A DNA stretch of 64,000 nucleotides from Paenibacillus endophyticus (GCF_014192395.1 NZ_JACHXW010000001.1:466028-530027); one strand, 5' to 3'; shown: positions 36,997 through 46,745, numbered from the stretch's first letter. Made by a program: numbers and translations. The notes: a model not told the origin generated them from the letters alone.

Positions 36997-38025
36997 TTGA
37001 AATATCGAGTCGGAATGATGCTTCTAGCTGCTTGGCTTGCACTTTGCGTGCTGCCGGTGTATGCAATGGCCAAGGACGCTTCCTTTAGCTTATCAATCTC
37101 CAATCATGCATCCATGAAGGGAAATCAAGTTGTGGTGACGGTGACGGGAACGGATCTTACCGATGTATATGGCTTCGAAATCAATTTGAAGTACGATAAA
37201 AACAAACTATTGTACAAAAAAAGCGCAAGCTTGCTGCAAGGGTTCTCCGTACCGATTGCTCCTGAGGATGGCCTTGTCGTGTTCGCGCATACGAAGGTCG
37301 GAAAGGTCGTCGGCCTATCTGGAAAAGTCGAGCTCGCAGCAGTCACTTTCGAAGTCATTGGCAATCATACGGAAAAGTCGACAATAGAATTAACGCGCGT
37401 GAAGCTGGTGAAAAGCGATCTTACTGATACTGTTGTCAAGCCGAGAACGAAAGTAGACATCGCAGTGCAAGCAGCGGGAAGTTCCGGAACATTCAAGGAT
37501 ATTGCGGGTCATTGGGCCAAAGAAGGGATAGAACGCGCTGTCAATATGGGGTTTGTGAGCGGTTACGGTGATGGAACTTTCCGTCCGGATTTGAAGATTA
37601 CGCGCGCGGAGTTCGTTGTTATGACCGCGAGGGCTTTTGATTTCGAAGCTAAAGGCGGTATGACGCTGAATTTCAGTGATGTAGATAAAATCCCTGTTTG
37701 GGCGAGGTCTTATATCGCGGAAACGGAACAGGCTGGCCTTATTAAAGGCTATGCGGATGGAAGCTTCCGACCGAACCAATTGATTAGCAGGTCCGAAATG
37801 GCTGTCTTGATCATGAGGCTTTATGACGGCGAGCTTAATCCGAACGCAAAGGTCTCATTTGCCGATAAGCAACATATTAAGCCATGGGCGCTTCCGTCCG
37901 TCGCGGCCGCCGCTGATTTGGGCATCATTAAGGGCAAGAACGGTAATCGATTCGCTCCTACGGATCCTGCTACACGGGCTGAAGCGACGATTATGCTGCT
38001 TCGTTTGATTGATGCAAAAAAGTGA
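36997..38025 (+). CDS. Cohesin-SLH surface anchoring protein (mini-scaffoldin)
   Basis: This 342-residue protein starts with TTG behind AAGGAAGGGA. It has a signal peptide (about 1-24), a single cohesin-like beta-sandwich (about 27-155, with VVVTVTGTDLTDVYGFEINLKYDKNKL and LAAVTFEVIG), then three SLH domains (about 160-342) with the usual FKDIAGHWA, ITRAEFVVM and SRSEMAVLI motifs. The architecture is that of cellulosome anchoring proteins such as OlpA. It stands 158 bp after the only dockerin gene in the window, so it may hold that enzyme on the S-layer or wall polysaccharide. Cohesin-like domains in SLH proteins without proven dockerin partners are known, so binding is inferred. Confidence 0.88.
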   Translation: MKYRVGMMLLAAWLALCVLPVYAMAKDASFSLSISNHASMKGNQVVVTVTGTDLTDVYGFEINLKYDKNKLLYKKSASLLQGFSVPIAPEDGLVVFAHTKVGKVVGLSGKVELAAVTFEVIGNHTEKSTIELTRVKLVKSDLTDTVVKPRTKVDIAVQAAGSSGTFKDIAGHWAKEGIERAVNMGFVSGYGDGTFRPDLKITRAEFVVMTARAFDFEAKGGMTLNFSDVDKIPVWARSYIAETEQAGLIKGYADGSFRPNQLISRSEMAVLIMRLYDGELNPNAKVSFADKQHIKPWALPSVAAAADLGIIKGKNGNRFAPTDPATRAEATIMLLRLIDAKK

Positions 38026-38092
38026 TACGTGATATCCAGTAATCATTTGTAATCGACATTATTTCTTAGGGAAAAAGTTTCAATCAATAATC

Positions 38093-38127
38093 GGAGGCAT
38101 GTTTTCATAAATGTGCTTCCTTTTTTG
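38093..38127 (+). terminator. Rho-independent terminator
   Basis: GGAGGCAT pairs imperfectly with ATGTGCTTCC, followed by TTTTTT, downstream of the cohesin-SLH gene. Confidence 0.7.
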
Positions 38128-38226
38128 TTGTGTGAGAAGAGCATGTGCATGACAAGGCTCCAGACACATGTCAAATGAAATCGTTATCCGCGTAAAAACG
38201 GTATCTTAATTGCGCCAGCGGTTTTA

Positions 38227-38436
38227 ATAAGAAAAAAAGGATTAGCTTTTCATCACTGGTAGCGATGAGGTCATCATGAAATAATGACATTAGGTTGTGC
38301 ACACATAGTCAAAAAATTCGACAATACCGGGGAGGATCTCGAGGACTTGATCTCGATTGGAACAATTGGGCTGATCAAAGCTATTGAGAGCTTCCAGACT
38401 GGAAGAGGCACGAAATTCCATTCGAATGATAGAGGA
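38227..38436 (+). pseudogene. sigK 5' fragment, direct repeat copy B
   Basis: It repeats 16418-16607 in the same orientation. The frame from the ATG at 38286 reads [14 protein letters not shown], then [25 protein letters not shown], and breaks into transposase DNA after about 38416. Compared with copy A the upstream block is almost unchanged, while the coding part carries some twenty mostly synonymous differences in about 80 bp. So the copies come from diverged sigK genes or have been partly homogenised. Confidence 0.8.
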
Positions 38437-38668
38437 ACATTTTAAAGAGCAGATCGAATTCGAACTCAGCGATACGTTCAAAGTACGGATTCGGCGAAGA
38501 CCGATTATTGATCATAAAAATGCGGAAATGAAGAGGTTTCACGGTATGGCTACAGCAAGATACCACGGCTTATTCCGCATGCGCATCCAAGCGTACCTCA
38601 CCGCTTTCGTAGTGAACGTAAAGCGGGTGGTGAAGCTAAATGAACGAAAGCAGCCCGCCTTCGAATAA
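38417..38668 (+). pseudogene. IS1182-type transposase C-terminal remnant
   Basis: The frame includes [45 protein letters not shown] and IQAYLTAFVVNVKRVVKL, the C-terminal end of IS1182-family DDE transposases (about 80 residues). The N-terminal four fifths are absent and the remnant is fused to sigK sequence. It marks an old insertion or deletion event. Confidence 0.75.
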
Positions 38669-38908
38669 AGATGGACTGCTTTTTTGTATTATACCTTTAT
38701 TTTTCCAGCTATCAGAGCTCATTTAAACAAAAAGTTAGACTTTTATCAGCTCTCTTATATAATGGGCAGTTTTCTTTTTGACCACTTTAGAATGTACATC
38801 TCTTCATACGGTGCATGACCGATTTATATCAAAAAAGGGAAGTGATTCAGAGATTAATATGGTAAAATTGCGGTGGACTTATAGAAAGACATCAATGGAG
38901 GCAACACA
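38669..38908. other. Intergenic region before the propeller/SLH gene
   Basis: It starts with a hairpin and T-run near 38647-38687 (AAGCAG / CTGCTTTTTT) that ends the IS remnant. It ends with ATGGAGG before the next ATG. No other feature was recognised. Confidence 0.5.
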
Positions 38909-41900
38909 ATGAAGAAGAATCGAAATCGATTTATTGCTTTACTGATTACTGTATCTATTAGTTTCGCTTTGTATGCGGCTCAAATGTCAGCAGCACCAGC
39001 CGAACCTGAGCAGGTGCTTGATCTTGAGAAGGTACTGGGAAGCTCAGGATCAGACATTGGTTACGGAGTTATACCTTTAGCGGACGGTTATGTTATTGCA
39101 GGGCAGAAGATCGTTTCTGATCCTGTATCCAGCCACACGGATGCAGTATGGCTGAAGACGAATTTAATTGGCGATCTCGTCGGCGAGCCTAAGCAGTTCG
39201 GTGGTACGGAAGGCAATGATATGTTTAATTCTATAATCGCAACCTCTGATGGGGGGTATCTGATGACGGGATATTCTTACTCGGCGTCTACCTACTATGA
39301 TACTTTTGTCGTGAAGACGGATGCATCCGGGGACATGCAGTGGGAGAAGCATCTCGGAGGCAGCGGAGAACAAGCCGGCCGGGGAATCGTTGAGACGTCT
39401 GACGGGTATCTTGTCCTCAGCAGAACGAATACCGGAGCGAATAATTATGATATTCAGGTGTATAAGCTTGCTGCCAATGGAGTGATCCTCTGGGAAGAAC
39501 AATACTTATCACCGGATGACAGCTATGATGTATTTGACATAACGCTGACAGCAGATAATGGATTCGTTGTTGCCGGATCTAAGAAAGCTACATCTGCGCC
39601 AAACACGTCTGATGCCGTTCTAATTAAATACGATGCTGCAGGGGAATTCGTCTGGGAACAAACCTATGGTGAAAGCGGACAGACGGAGCTCTTCAACTCC
39701 GTTACGGCCACATCGGATGGTGGATTTATTTTAGCCGGAGAGACGAAGCCTAATGGTTCATTTAATGGGGATGCCTATCTGGTGAAGACGAATAGTCTTG
39801 GTGAAGCCGCTTGGAAGAAGGCAGTCGGGGGCAGTCTCAGCGATGTTGGCGTTTCTGTCATTGAAGCTGCGAACGGCGGTTATATGGTAGCGGGCAGAAC
39901 CTACTCCTATACCAATGGTCCTAATGACATCTATATGTTTAAAATCAATGCTTCGGGTGATGTGCTGTGGGAAACGAATTTCGGAGGAGCGAGCTTCGAC
40001 ACTGCCTATGACATCAAAGCTCTTCCTAACAATGAATATGTCTTGGTTGGAAGCACCAATTCTTCGCAGATGTATCTGGTGAAAACAAAAGTGAATCCGG
40101 ATCTCGCTCCGCTTCCGCCAATAATAACGGGGATTGCGGAGGATAGCGGGAGATCGGGAACGGACTATATTACGAACGATAAATCCTTGTATATTAAAGG
40201 GACTGCTGAAGCCTCTGTAACGGTTACGGTATATGTGGACAATGTTATTGCAGGAACAACTTCTGCTGACGCGAGCGGAGCGTGGAGCTATGATTATACG
40301 GCAACCACGTTGGCTGCGGGAAGCTACACATTCTCCGCAACGGCGACGAATACATTGAACATCACCGGAGCCAGATCCCTGTCGCAAGTCGTAGAGATTG
40401 ATCTGGACGCTCCTACTGCTCCGGCAATAACGAGGGTGCTGGACGATTCGGATGACGACCGCATAACAACAGACAATACCCTAATCCTTAAGGGAACAGC
40501 GGAAGCGAAGAGCATTGTCGCGATATACTTGGATGATGGAAGCAGCAGTATCGGTACGATAACGGCAGCAGACGATGGAACATGGTCATTCGACTATACA
40601 GGGACAACGCTTGCTGATGGTGTCCGCACATTCAAGGCTACCGCCACGGATATTGCCGGGAATGTAAGCCCGGAATCATCTGATTTTGCTGTTAGGATCA
40701 AGACATCACTCCCTTCTGTTCCTGTAATTACAGGCTTCAGTGTAATGGATGACTCTGTAGTTATCCCTGTAGCAGTTGATGGAGCAACGAATAAAAGACC
40801 TGTCACCATTCATGGAACGGGAGATGCAGGGACTACGATTACAGTGTATAAGAAAAACGAGTTAGGTATGAGCGTAACGGCAGGAACTGCAGTTGTGACT
40901 GCCGAGGGGCGATGGTCGCTGGTTCAGAGCTCCATGATGCAAGGGGATAATCCCTACCGTGCAATGGCAACGGATTTGGAGTTTGGTCTAAGCAGTGCCA
41001 GATCCAGCGAATTCAAGATCATCTACGATACGTCAAAGCCTGATGCGCCAACGATTAACGAAGTTAAAACCTCAACGATAAGCGTGAATAATTTTGGAAT
41101 TACGAATAATCCGATATTTGAGGAGTTGATGGGCGCAGCAGAATCTTTCAGCAAAATAACGGTATGGATCGATTCGGAAGAGATCACTACGGTAACTGCG
41201 GATGCTTTCGGCGATTGGAGTTACAATCTTAAAGGCATAACTCTGGAAGATGGCATTCACGTATTTGAAGCCATGGCTACTGATGCCGCAGGTAACGTAG
41301 GCACGGAGAAGGTCATTTTTTCCATAACCTTGGATACTCTTGTGCCGGTTGCGCCGATCATTGAGCCGAGCACAACGGCTTGGACCAATACAGATGTAAC
41401 GGTTACCTTAGGGTTTTTAGATCAGGCTGCGGAGGATGACGCCGTGGAACGGCACATTAAAGTCGGTGATGGAGCGGGAAGCGTATTCGAACCTTATACC
41501 CTGCCTGTCACTGTAGAAAACAACACTAATGTATATGCCAAAGTGAAGGATTCAGCGGGCAACTGGAGCACAGAAACAATGCTTGCGATTGCCAACATAG
41601 ATAGAACCCCTCCAACGGGAAGTATAGCCCTGAAGAATGGTAGTACCACATCTAATAATCTTATGCTGAGTCTTGACCTTACGGTGGAGGATGGTAAGGA
41701 AGGTACTGATCCAGAGGACATTCAAATGAGACTATCACAGGATGGTTCTTCGTGGAGTGCTATAGAGAGGTACTCCTCTACTAAGAATTATGAGATTGAA
41801 GCCGGTGATGGATCAGCTAGAGCCGTATACGTTCAATTCATAGATGCAGCTGGAAATAAGAGTATGGTGTATGATGCAATCTTTATCTTGGACACACTCG

Positions 41901-43468
41901 CCCCATCGATTCCAGTAATCACCGTTACACCTGTGGAAGTAACCTATGATCATGTTACTGCCACGATAATTTACGAAGATGATGTTGTGGTGAAGCAATA
42001 TAAGCTCGGATTAGATGGTGTCTATACGAATTATACCGAGCCTGTAGTGATCCATACGAATACCACGCTGTATGCGAGGGGACAGGATGAAGCGGGCAAC
42101 TGGAGCGAGGAAGCGTTACAAGCTATTTCGAATATCAGATCGGTCTCTTCACCTGAACCAGCACCATCGCAAGGTCAAACGAGACAAGGCGAAGTGCTCG
42201 TTGGGGATGAAGGCCCCGCTAAACCTTTGATCAAAATCGACATTGTCAGAAAGGGAACGAACGGGATAATTGAGGACAAGGTTGATATGAGCTATAGTAA
42301 AACAAGGGAAATAATTGACCGCGCTGACCGGTCTTCCAATCATTCCGTGCGAGTCATCATTACGGATCCACCGTTTCCAGGAAGTCAGGCTGATGAGATC
42401 ATGGTTAATCTACCGAGGTCATCTCTGCGTGAGTTGAGCGAAGCAGGGCTCGTTGTTGAATTAAAAGTAGGAGACATCTTAAATACACTGACGCATGAAA
42501 CGCTCAAAGCCCTGCAGGCAGAGGGAAAGGATATTTATTTCCGGTTTATTCCGGTCCGTAATTCGGGAGAGCAGCAAGTTATTACAGACCGCTCCGTGAG
42601 TGCGGATGAGGTTAAAGAGATTGCCGGCGATCAGGAAGTTAACGTAATTGGACGCTCGATTACGATCGAGACGAACTATAAGGATCATGCTACAAAAGTT
42701 ATGCTCCCGATCACCTCCTTGCCAGGCAACGCTGCGCTCCGACAAGCCTTTCTGAACTCCCTCTCTGTCTTTATCGAGTATAGCGACGGCGAGAAGAGAC
42801 TGCAGCGGGGTGTAATCAAATACGATGAGCACGGAAACCCGCTTGGGATTGAAATCGAAGTAGCTAAATTCGGTCTCTTCACTGTTATTTCTCTTGAAGA
42901 ATACAGGGGGACCGCTTATGTATTTGGTTACCAGGATGGCAGCTTTAAGCCAGACCAATTCGTGAAAAGATCGGAGTTTGCTGCAATGCTCGCCAGATTG
43001 CTGCCTGCGAGTTCGGATGAGATGGCAGAGGATCGACAATACGTGGATGTTCCAAATTCCTATTGGGCAGCTGATTCTATTGCGAAGGTAAATCAAGCCG
43101 GATTAATGAATGGGTACCCGGACGGTTCCTTTGATCCAGGCGCCGTGATTACGAGGGCGGAGATTGCAGCAATCGCGCAGAAGTTAAAGGTACTCTCTCT
43201 ACCTACAAGCGTATCAAGCTTCACGGACATCAAGGAGCACTGGGCCGAGCAAGTTATAGCAGCGGTCCAGCAAGCGGGAATCCTCACAGGATATCCGGAT
43301 GGCAGATTTCTTCCTGACCGTGGAGTAACGAGAGCGGAGAGCACCGTATTCCTGAATCGATTGTTCGAACGTAAGCTCCAGGAATCCGGTTTAGTCGAAT
43401 CATCCTGGACAGATGTCCCTCTCAGCCATTGGGCTTTGAAAGATATTGAGAGTGCGAGCAAACCCTAA
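38909..43468 (+). CDS. Surface protein: beta-propeller, Ig-like repeats, ZU5-like region and SLH domains
   Basis: This 1519-residue protein has a signal peptide (about 1-28). About six repeats of 50-55 residues (about 45-395) of the form DGGYLMTGYS...DTFVVKTDASGDMQWEKHLGG probably form a beta-propeller. Next are Ig-like modules (about 400-1110), several with ITxxxTLxLKGTAEA...GxWSYDYTGTTLADGxxTFxATATD, two OmpL47-like segments, a region of about 230 residues typical of SLH proteins (about 1110-1340) and three SLH domains (about 1345-1519). No catalytic motif is visible. It could be an adhesin, structural S-layer protein or polysaccharide binder. The N-terminal repeats might alternatively be delta-60-type repeats. 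Confidence 0.85.
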   Translation: MKKNRNRFIALLITVSISFALYAAQMSAAPAEPEQVLDLEKVLGSSGSDIGYGVIPLADGYVIAGQKIVSDPVSSHTDAVWLKTNLIGDLVGEPKQFGGTEGNDMFNSIIATSDGGYLMTGYSYSASTYYDTFVVKTDASGDMQWEKHLGGSGEQAGRGIVETSDGYLVLSRTNTGANNYDIQVYKLAANGVILWEEQYLSPDDSYDVFDITLTADNGFVVAGSKKATSAPNTSDAVLIKYDAAGEFVWEQTYGESGQTELFNSVTATSDGGFILAGETKPNGSFNGDAYLVKTNSLGEAAWKKAVGGSLSDVGVSVIEAANGGYMVAGRTYSYTNGPNDIYMFKINASGDVLWETNFGGASFDTAYDIKALPNNEYVLVGSTNSSQMYLVKTKVNPDLAPLPPIITGIAEDSGRSGTDYITNDKSLYIKGTAEASVTVTVYVDNVIAGTTSADASGAWSYDYTATTLAAGSYTFSATATNTLNITGARSLSQVVEIDLDAPTAPAITRVLDDSDDDRITTDNTLILKGTAEAKSIVAIYLDDGSSSIGTITAADDGTWSFDYTGTTLADGVRTFKATATDIAGNVSPESSDFAVRIKTSLPSVPVITGFSVMDDSVVIPVAVDGATNKRPVTIHGTGDAGTTITVYKKNELGMSVTAGTAVVTAEGRWSLVQSSMMQGDNPYRAMATDLEFGLSSARSSEFKIIYDTSKPDAPTINEVKTSTISVNNFGITNNPIFEELMGAAESFSKITVWIDSEEITTVTADAFGDWSYNLKGITLEDGIHVFEAMATDAAGNVGTEKVIFSITLDTLVPVAPIIEPSTTAWTNTDVTVTLGFLDQAAEDDAVERHIKVGDGAGSVFEPYTLPVTVENNTNVYAKVKDSAGNWSTETMLAIANIDRTPPTGSIALKNGSTTSNNLMLSLDLTVEDGKEGTDPEDIQMRLSQDGSSWSAIERYSSTKNYEIEAGDGSARAVYVQFIDAAGNKSMVYDAIFILDTLAPSIPVITVTPVEVTYDHVTATIIYEDDVVVKQYKLGLDGVYTNYTEPVVIHTNTTLYARGQDEAGNWSEEALQAISNIRSVSSPEPAPSQGQTRQGEVLVGDEGPAKPLIKIDIVRKGTNGIIEDKVDMSYSKTREIIDRADRSSNHSVRVIITDPPFPGSQADEIMVNLPRSSLRELSEAGLVVELKVGDILNTLTHETLKALQAEGKDIYFRFIPVRNSGEQQVITDRSVSADEVKEIAGDQEVNVIGRSITIETNYKDHATKVMLPITSLPGNAALRQAFLNSLSVFIEYSDGEKRLQRGVIKYDEHGNPLGIEIEVAKFGLFTVISLEEYRGTAYVFGYQDGSFKPDQFVKRSEFAAMLARLLPASSDEMAEDRQYVDVPNSYWAADSIAKVNQAGLMNGYPDGSFDPGAVITRAEIAAIAQKLKVLSLPTSVSSFTDIKEHWAEQVIAAVQQAGILTGYPDGRFLPDRGVTRAESTVFLNRLFERKLQESGLVESSWTDVPLSHWALKDIESASKP

Positions 43469-43493
43469 GCACTGACGTTGTATTCTTATCGCA

Positions 43494-43529
43494 ACAAAGC
43501 CGTCACTTCAAGCCGGGTGGCGGCTTTGT
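43494..43529 (+). terminator. Rho-independent terminator
   Basis: ACAAAGCCGTCAC and GTGGCGGCTTTGT form an imperfect stem, just after the SLH gene stop. Confidence 0.75.
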
Positions 43530-43714
43530 GCTGTCCGTAGATCACCAATAGCAAATGTGGCTTGGGATCATATAGAAAGAAAGGAGCGGCTTCTCAGAAA
43601 ATTGGGATTGACTATGCCAGAGGCAGAAACTTTCTAGTCGGTGAAATGTGAGCAGTTTCGGTATCCTTTTTATGAAAAACAACGCTTCAAAAAATAAAAG
43701 AAAAAACTTTATTC

Positions 43715-43731
43715 CACTTTGCATTAAAGTG
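43715..43731. promoter_or_regulatory. Palindrome upstream of cysD
   Basis: CACTTT-GCATT-AAAGTG is a perfect inverted repeat about 67 bp before cysD and overlaps a possible -35 (TTGCAT). It could be the operator of a sulfur regulator. No S-box or T-box was recognised in 43530-43797. Confidence 0.35.
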
Positions 43732-43797
43732 AAAATCTGATAGGATATAAATTATAGTCTATAGATTTAGTAAGGATTAAAAGGAGGCACTTTTTTC

Positions 43798-44721
43798 ATG
43801 GACAAATTGATGCTTGATTCCATAGATGAAACGACACATCTAGATCAACTCGAGGCTGAAGCGATTTATATTATTCGAGAAGTAGCGGCGGAATGTGAAA
43901 ATCCCGTGATGCTGTACTCAATCGGTAAGGATAGCTCTGTGATGCTGCATTTGGCGCTGAAAGCATTTTATCCGGAGAAGCCGCCGTTTCCTTTCATGCA
44001 TATCGACACAACGTGGAAGTTCAAAGAGATGATTGAATTCCGCGACCGCAAGGCGAAAGAATTCGGAATCAACATGATTGTTCACTCCAATCAGGAAGGA
44101 ATCGAGCAAGGGATCAACCCATTCGATCATGGTTCCGCATATACGGATATTATGAAAACCCAAGCGCTGAAGCAAGGCTTGGACAAGTATGGATTTACAG
44201 CTGCTTTTGGCGGTGGAAGACGTGATGAGGAAAAGTCACGTGCGAAGGAGCGGATTTTCTCATTCCGTAATAAAAATCATGCCTGGGATCCGAAAAATCA
44301 GCGGCCGGAAATGTGGAAGCTGTTCAATACGAGAATTAATAAGGGTGAAAGCATTCGCGTATTCCCGATATCCAACTGGACGGAAAAAGATATCTGGCAA
44401 TACATTCGCAGAGAGAACATAGATATTGTACCCCTCTATTTGGCGAAAGAAAGGCCTGTCGTTAATCGCGATGGACAGATTATTATGGCGGATGATGAGC
44501 GGATGAAGCTCGAGCCGGGCGAGAAGATTGAAATGATCAAGATGAGATTTCGCACATTAGGCTGCTATCCATTGACTGGCGGCGCCGAATCAGATGCGGA
44601 CACGCTGGATGCTATTATTGAAGAAACGCTTGGTGCGGTATCATCCGAACGGACAACAAGGGTTATCGACCAGGAAGAAGCGGGCAGCATGGAACGACGT
44701 AAACGGGAGGGCTATTTCTAA
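43798..44721 (+). CDS. cysD: Sulfate adenylyltransferase subunit 2
   Basis: This 307-residue ATP sulfurylase small subunit has the PP-loop [18 protein letters not shown], the HIDTTWKF segment, [22 protein letters not shown] and the C-terminal [11 protein letters not shown] block. With CysN it makes adenosine 5'-phosphosulfate from ATP and sulfate in the cytoplasm. AAAGGAGG precedes the ATG, and cysN follows after one base. Its place between SLH genes is unexpected; Bacillus-type Firmicutes usually use the unrelated single-chain Sat. Confidence 0.96.
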   Translation: MDKLMLDSIDETTHLDQLEAEAIYIIREVAAECENPVMLYSIGKDSSVMLHLALKAFYPEKPPFPFMHIDTTWKFKEMIEFRDRKAKEFGINMIVHSNQEGIEQGINPFDHGSAYTDIMKTQALKQGLDKYGFTAAFGGGRRDEEKSRAKERIFSFRNKNHAWDPKNQRPEMWKLFNTRINKGESIRVFPISNWTEKDIWQYIRRENIDIVPLYLAKERPVVNRDGQIIMADDERMKLEPGEKIEMIKMRFRTLGCYPLTGGAESDADTLDAIIEETLGAVSSERTTRVIDQEEAGSMERRKREGYF

Positions 44722-44722
44722 G

Positions 44723-46372
44723 ATGAAGACTCTGCTTAAATTTATTACATGTGGAAGTGTGGATGACGGAAAGTCCACTTTGATTGGGCATATGCTTTAT
44801 GAGGCTAAGCTTTTGTTCGCCGACCAGGAGAGAGCATTGGAGCTGGACAGCAGGCTGGGCAGCCGCGGCGGCAAAATTGACTACTCTTTGCTTCTTGACG
44901 GGCTGATAGCCGAACGTGAGCAGGGAATTACGATCGATGTGGCATTTCGGTATTTTACGACGGATTACCGTTCGTTCATTGTAGCGGACACACCGGGACA
45001 CGAAGAATATACACGCAACATGGCCGTTGGCGCATCCTTTGCGGATCTTGCCGTTATTCTGGTGGACGCAACCAAAGGGATTATTACTCAAACGAAGCGC
45101 CATACAAGGATTTGCGCCCTCATGGGGATTAAGCATCTGGTCTTGGCGGTAAACAAGATGGATTTGGTTGGTTTCGATACGAAGAAATTTGATGAAATCA
45201 AAGAAGAATTCTCTCGCCTCACGACTGAATTCCAGTTTGAAAGCATTCAGGTGATCCCTGTTTCTGCAACAGAAGGGGATAACATTACAAAGAAATCGCC
45301 CAATACGCCATGGTACGAGGGTCTTGCTTTGCTTCCCTATTTGGAGAGTGTTGATGTTCATGCGAACGATGACGTGAAGCCGTTTATGATGCCTATTCAA
45401 CGGGTATGCCGACCGGACCACACATTCCGCGGATTCCAAGGGCAGATTGAAGCCGGCAGCATCGCAGTTGGCGATGAACTGACAACTCTGCCTAGCCGTG
45501 AGAAGGCGAAGGTTAAACGCATCTTTGTAACAGATCAAGACAGGAATTCGGCTCATGCTGGACAACCAGTCACGATTCAATTGGATCGGGAAGTCGACGT
45601 TTCACGCGGCTGTGTGTTTACGAAGGACAATCAGCTCCAAGAGGCTGACAGCTTTAGCGCCACGATTCTTTGGATGGATGATTCTGTCCTGACGCCGGGA
45701 AAAAATGTTCTGGTGAAGGTAGGTACAAAGGTTCTTCCTGGTACTGTGACGGCAATTAAACACAAAATCGATATTAATACAGGCAAGACGGTTTCAGCCG
45801 ATCATGTGGTTAAGAATGAAGTGGCTAAATGTGAATTTTCATTATCAGATGGTATTGTTTTTGATGCGTTTGAAAAAAATAAAAGCATTGGTGGATTTAT
45901 TCTCATTGATCGTGTAACGAATATGACATCCGCTTGCGGCGTCATTGACGAAGCGCTTCAAAGCTCTGGCAATGCCGACCGGATCGATACGGATATCACA
46001 AGAGATGTTCGTGCACAGCAAAAAGGGCAGCAGCCATTAACGCTTTGGCTTACTGGTTCAGTGTCGGGCAACTCGGCTATTGCGAAGGAAATCGAGAAAC
46101 GGTTGGTAGCTAGAGGTTATCATACGATGCTAATCGATAACAGCTTAGGAGAATCTGTGCGGCAAATCGCGGGTTATGCCACATTGCTAAACAACGCGGG
46201 TCTTATTGCTTTGGTACTGGTTGGCACTACGAGCGGCAACGACCAAGCCATTGCGCAAGAAATAATCGGCCAAGCCTTTTTGCCAATTGATGTTGCTGTA
46301 AACAGCTCTTCGGTCGAGGAAGCGGCTAATAATGCCGTGAAACAAGTTGTGAAGGCTCTCATCCAAGTCTAG
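44723..46372 (+). CDS. cysN: Sulfate adenylyltransferase subunit 1 with degenerate APS-kinase-like tail
   Basis: This 549-residue protein has an EF-Tu-like GTPase domain with P-loop GSVDDGKST, DTPGHEEYTRNM and NKMDL, followed by two beta-barrels. The extra C-terminal region (about 430-549) resembles the CysC part of CysNC fusions (LTLWLTGSVSGNSAIAKEIEKRLVARGYHTMLIDN). There the P-loop GLSGxGKST has become GSVSGNSA, without the Lys. So the GTP-driven sulfurylase function is expected but the kinase function probably is not. The start is 44723, one base after the cysD stop. Confidence 0.93.
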   Translation: MKTLLKFITCGSVDDGKSTLIGHMLYEAKLLFADQERALELDSRLGSRGGKIDYSLLLDGLIAEREQGITIDVAFRYFTTDYRSFIVADTPGHEEYTRNMAVGASFADLAVILVDATKGIITQTKRHTRICALMGIKHLVLAVNKMDLVGFDTKKFDEIKEEFSRLTTEFQFESIQVIPVSATEGDNITKKSPNTPWYEGLALLPYLESVDVHANDDVKPFMMPIQRVCRPDHTFRGFQGQIEAGSIAVGDELTTLPSREKAKVKRIFVTDQDRNSAHAGQPVTIQLDREVDVSRGCVFTKDNQLQEADSFSATILWMDDSVLTPGKNVLVKVGTKVLPGTVTAIKHKIDINTGKTVSADHVVKNEVAKCEFSLSDGIVFDAFEKNKSIGGFILIDRVTNMTSACGVIDEALQSSGNADRIDTDITRDVRAQQKGQQPLTLWLTGSVSGNSAIAKEIEKRLVARGYHTMLIDNSLGESVRQIAGYATLLNNAGLIALVLVGTTSGNDQAIAQEIIGQAFLPIDVAVNSSSVEEAANNAVKQVVKALIQV

Positions 46373-46436
46373 TTTCAGGTTAAACTCGGTCAGGACATCA
46401 AGTGAAGCATTGTATGGTTCAAATAAAACGTATTCA

Positions 46437-46472
46437 AGAAGCCGCCCTCCAACTAATTGGAGGGCGGCTTCT
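46437..46472 (+). terminator. Terminator hairpin after cysDN
   Basis: A perfect 16-bp stem AGAAGCCGCCCTCCAA / TTGGAGGGCGGCTTCT with a 4-base loop; the T-tract is weak. Confidence 0.75.
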
Positions 46473-46745
46473 CCCGTTTATGAATAAAAGATGTTATTGT
46501 ACCGATCCACTGATGCAGCAAATAAACTTGAAGCTTGGAGTCAGGTTTAGTGGCAAAAGAGAATGATGTTTCAATAAATCAGCGGTAGTCTGGGGCTTAT
46601 TTTCCTGTCCCAAGCTGCCGCTGTTTTTAATTGCTGCTTTATATATACAAAAGTTGTATCAAGAAATAAGAATATTGGGCAGATAGAAGATCAACCGATC
46701 GCTGCTGGAGCAAACAATATCTATACATCCTGCTAAATATCCGAA

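Noticed and set aside
43530..43797. Possible S-box or T-box leader of cysD
   Set aside because: No conserved T-box sequence (TGGNACCGCG-like) or S-box core, and no terminator directly before the gene.
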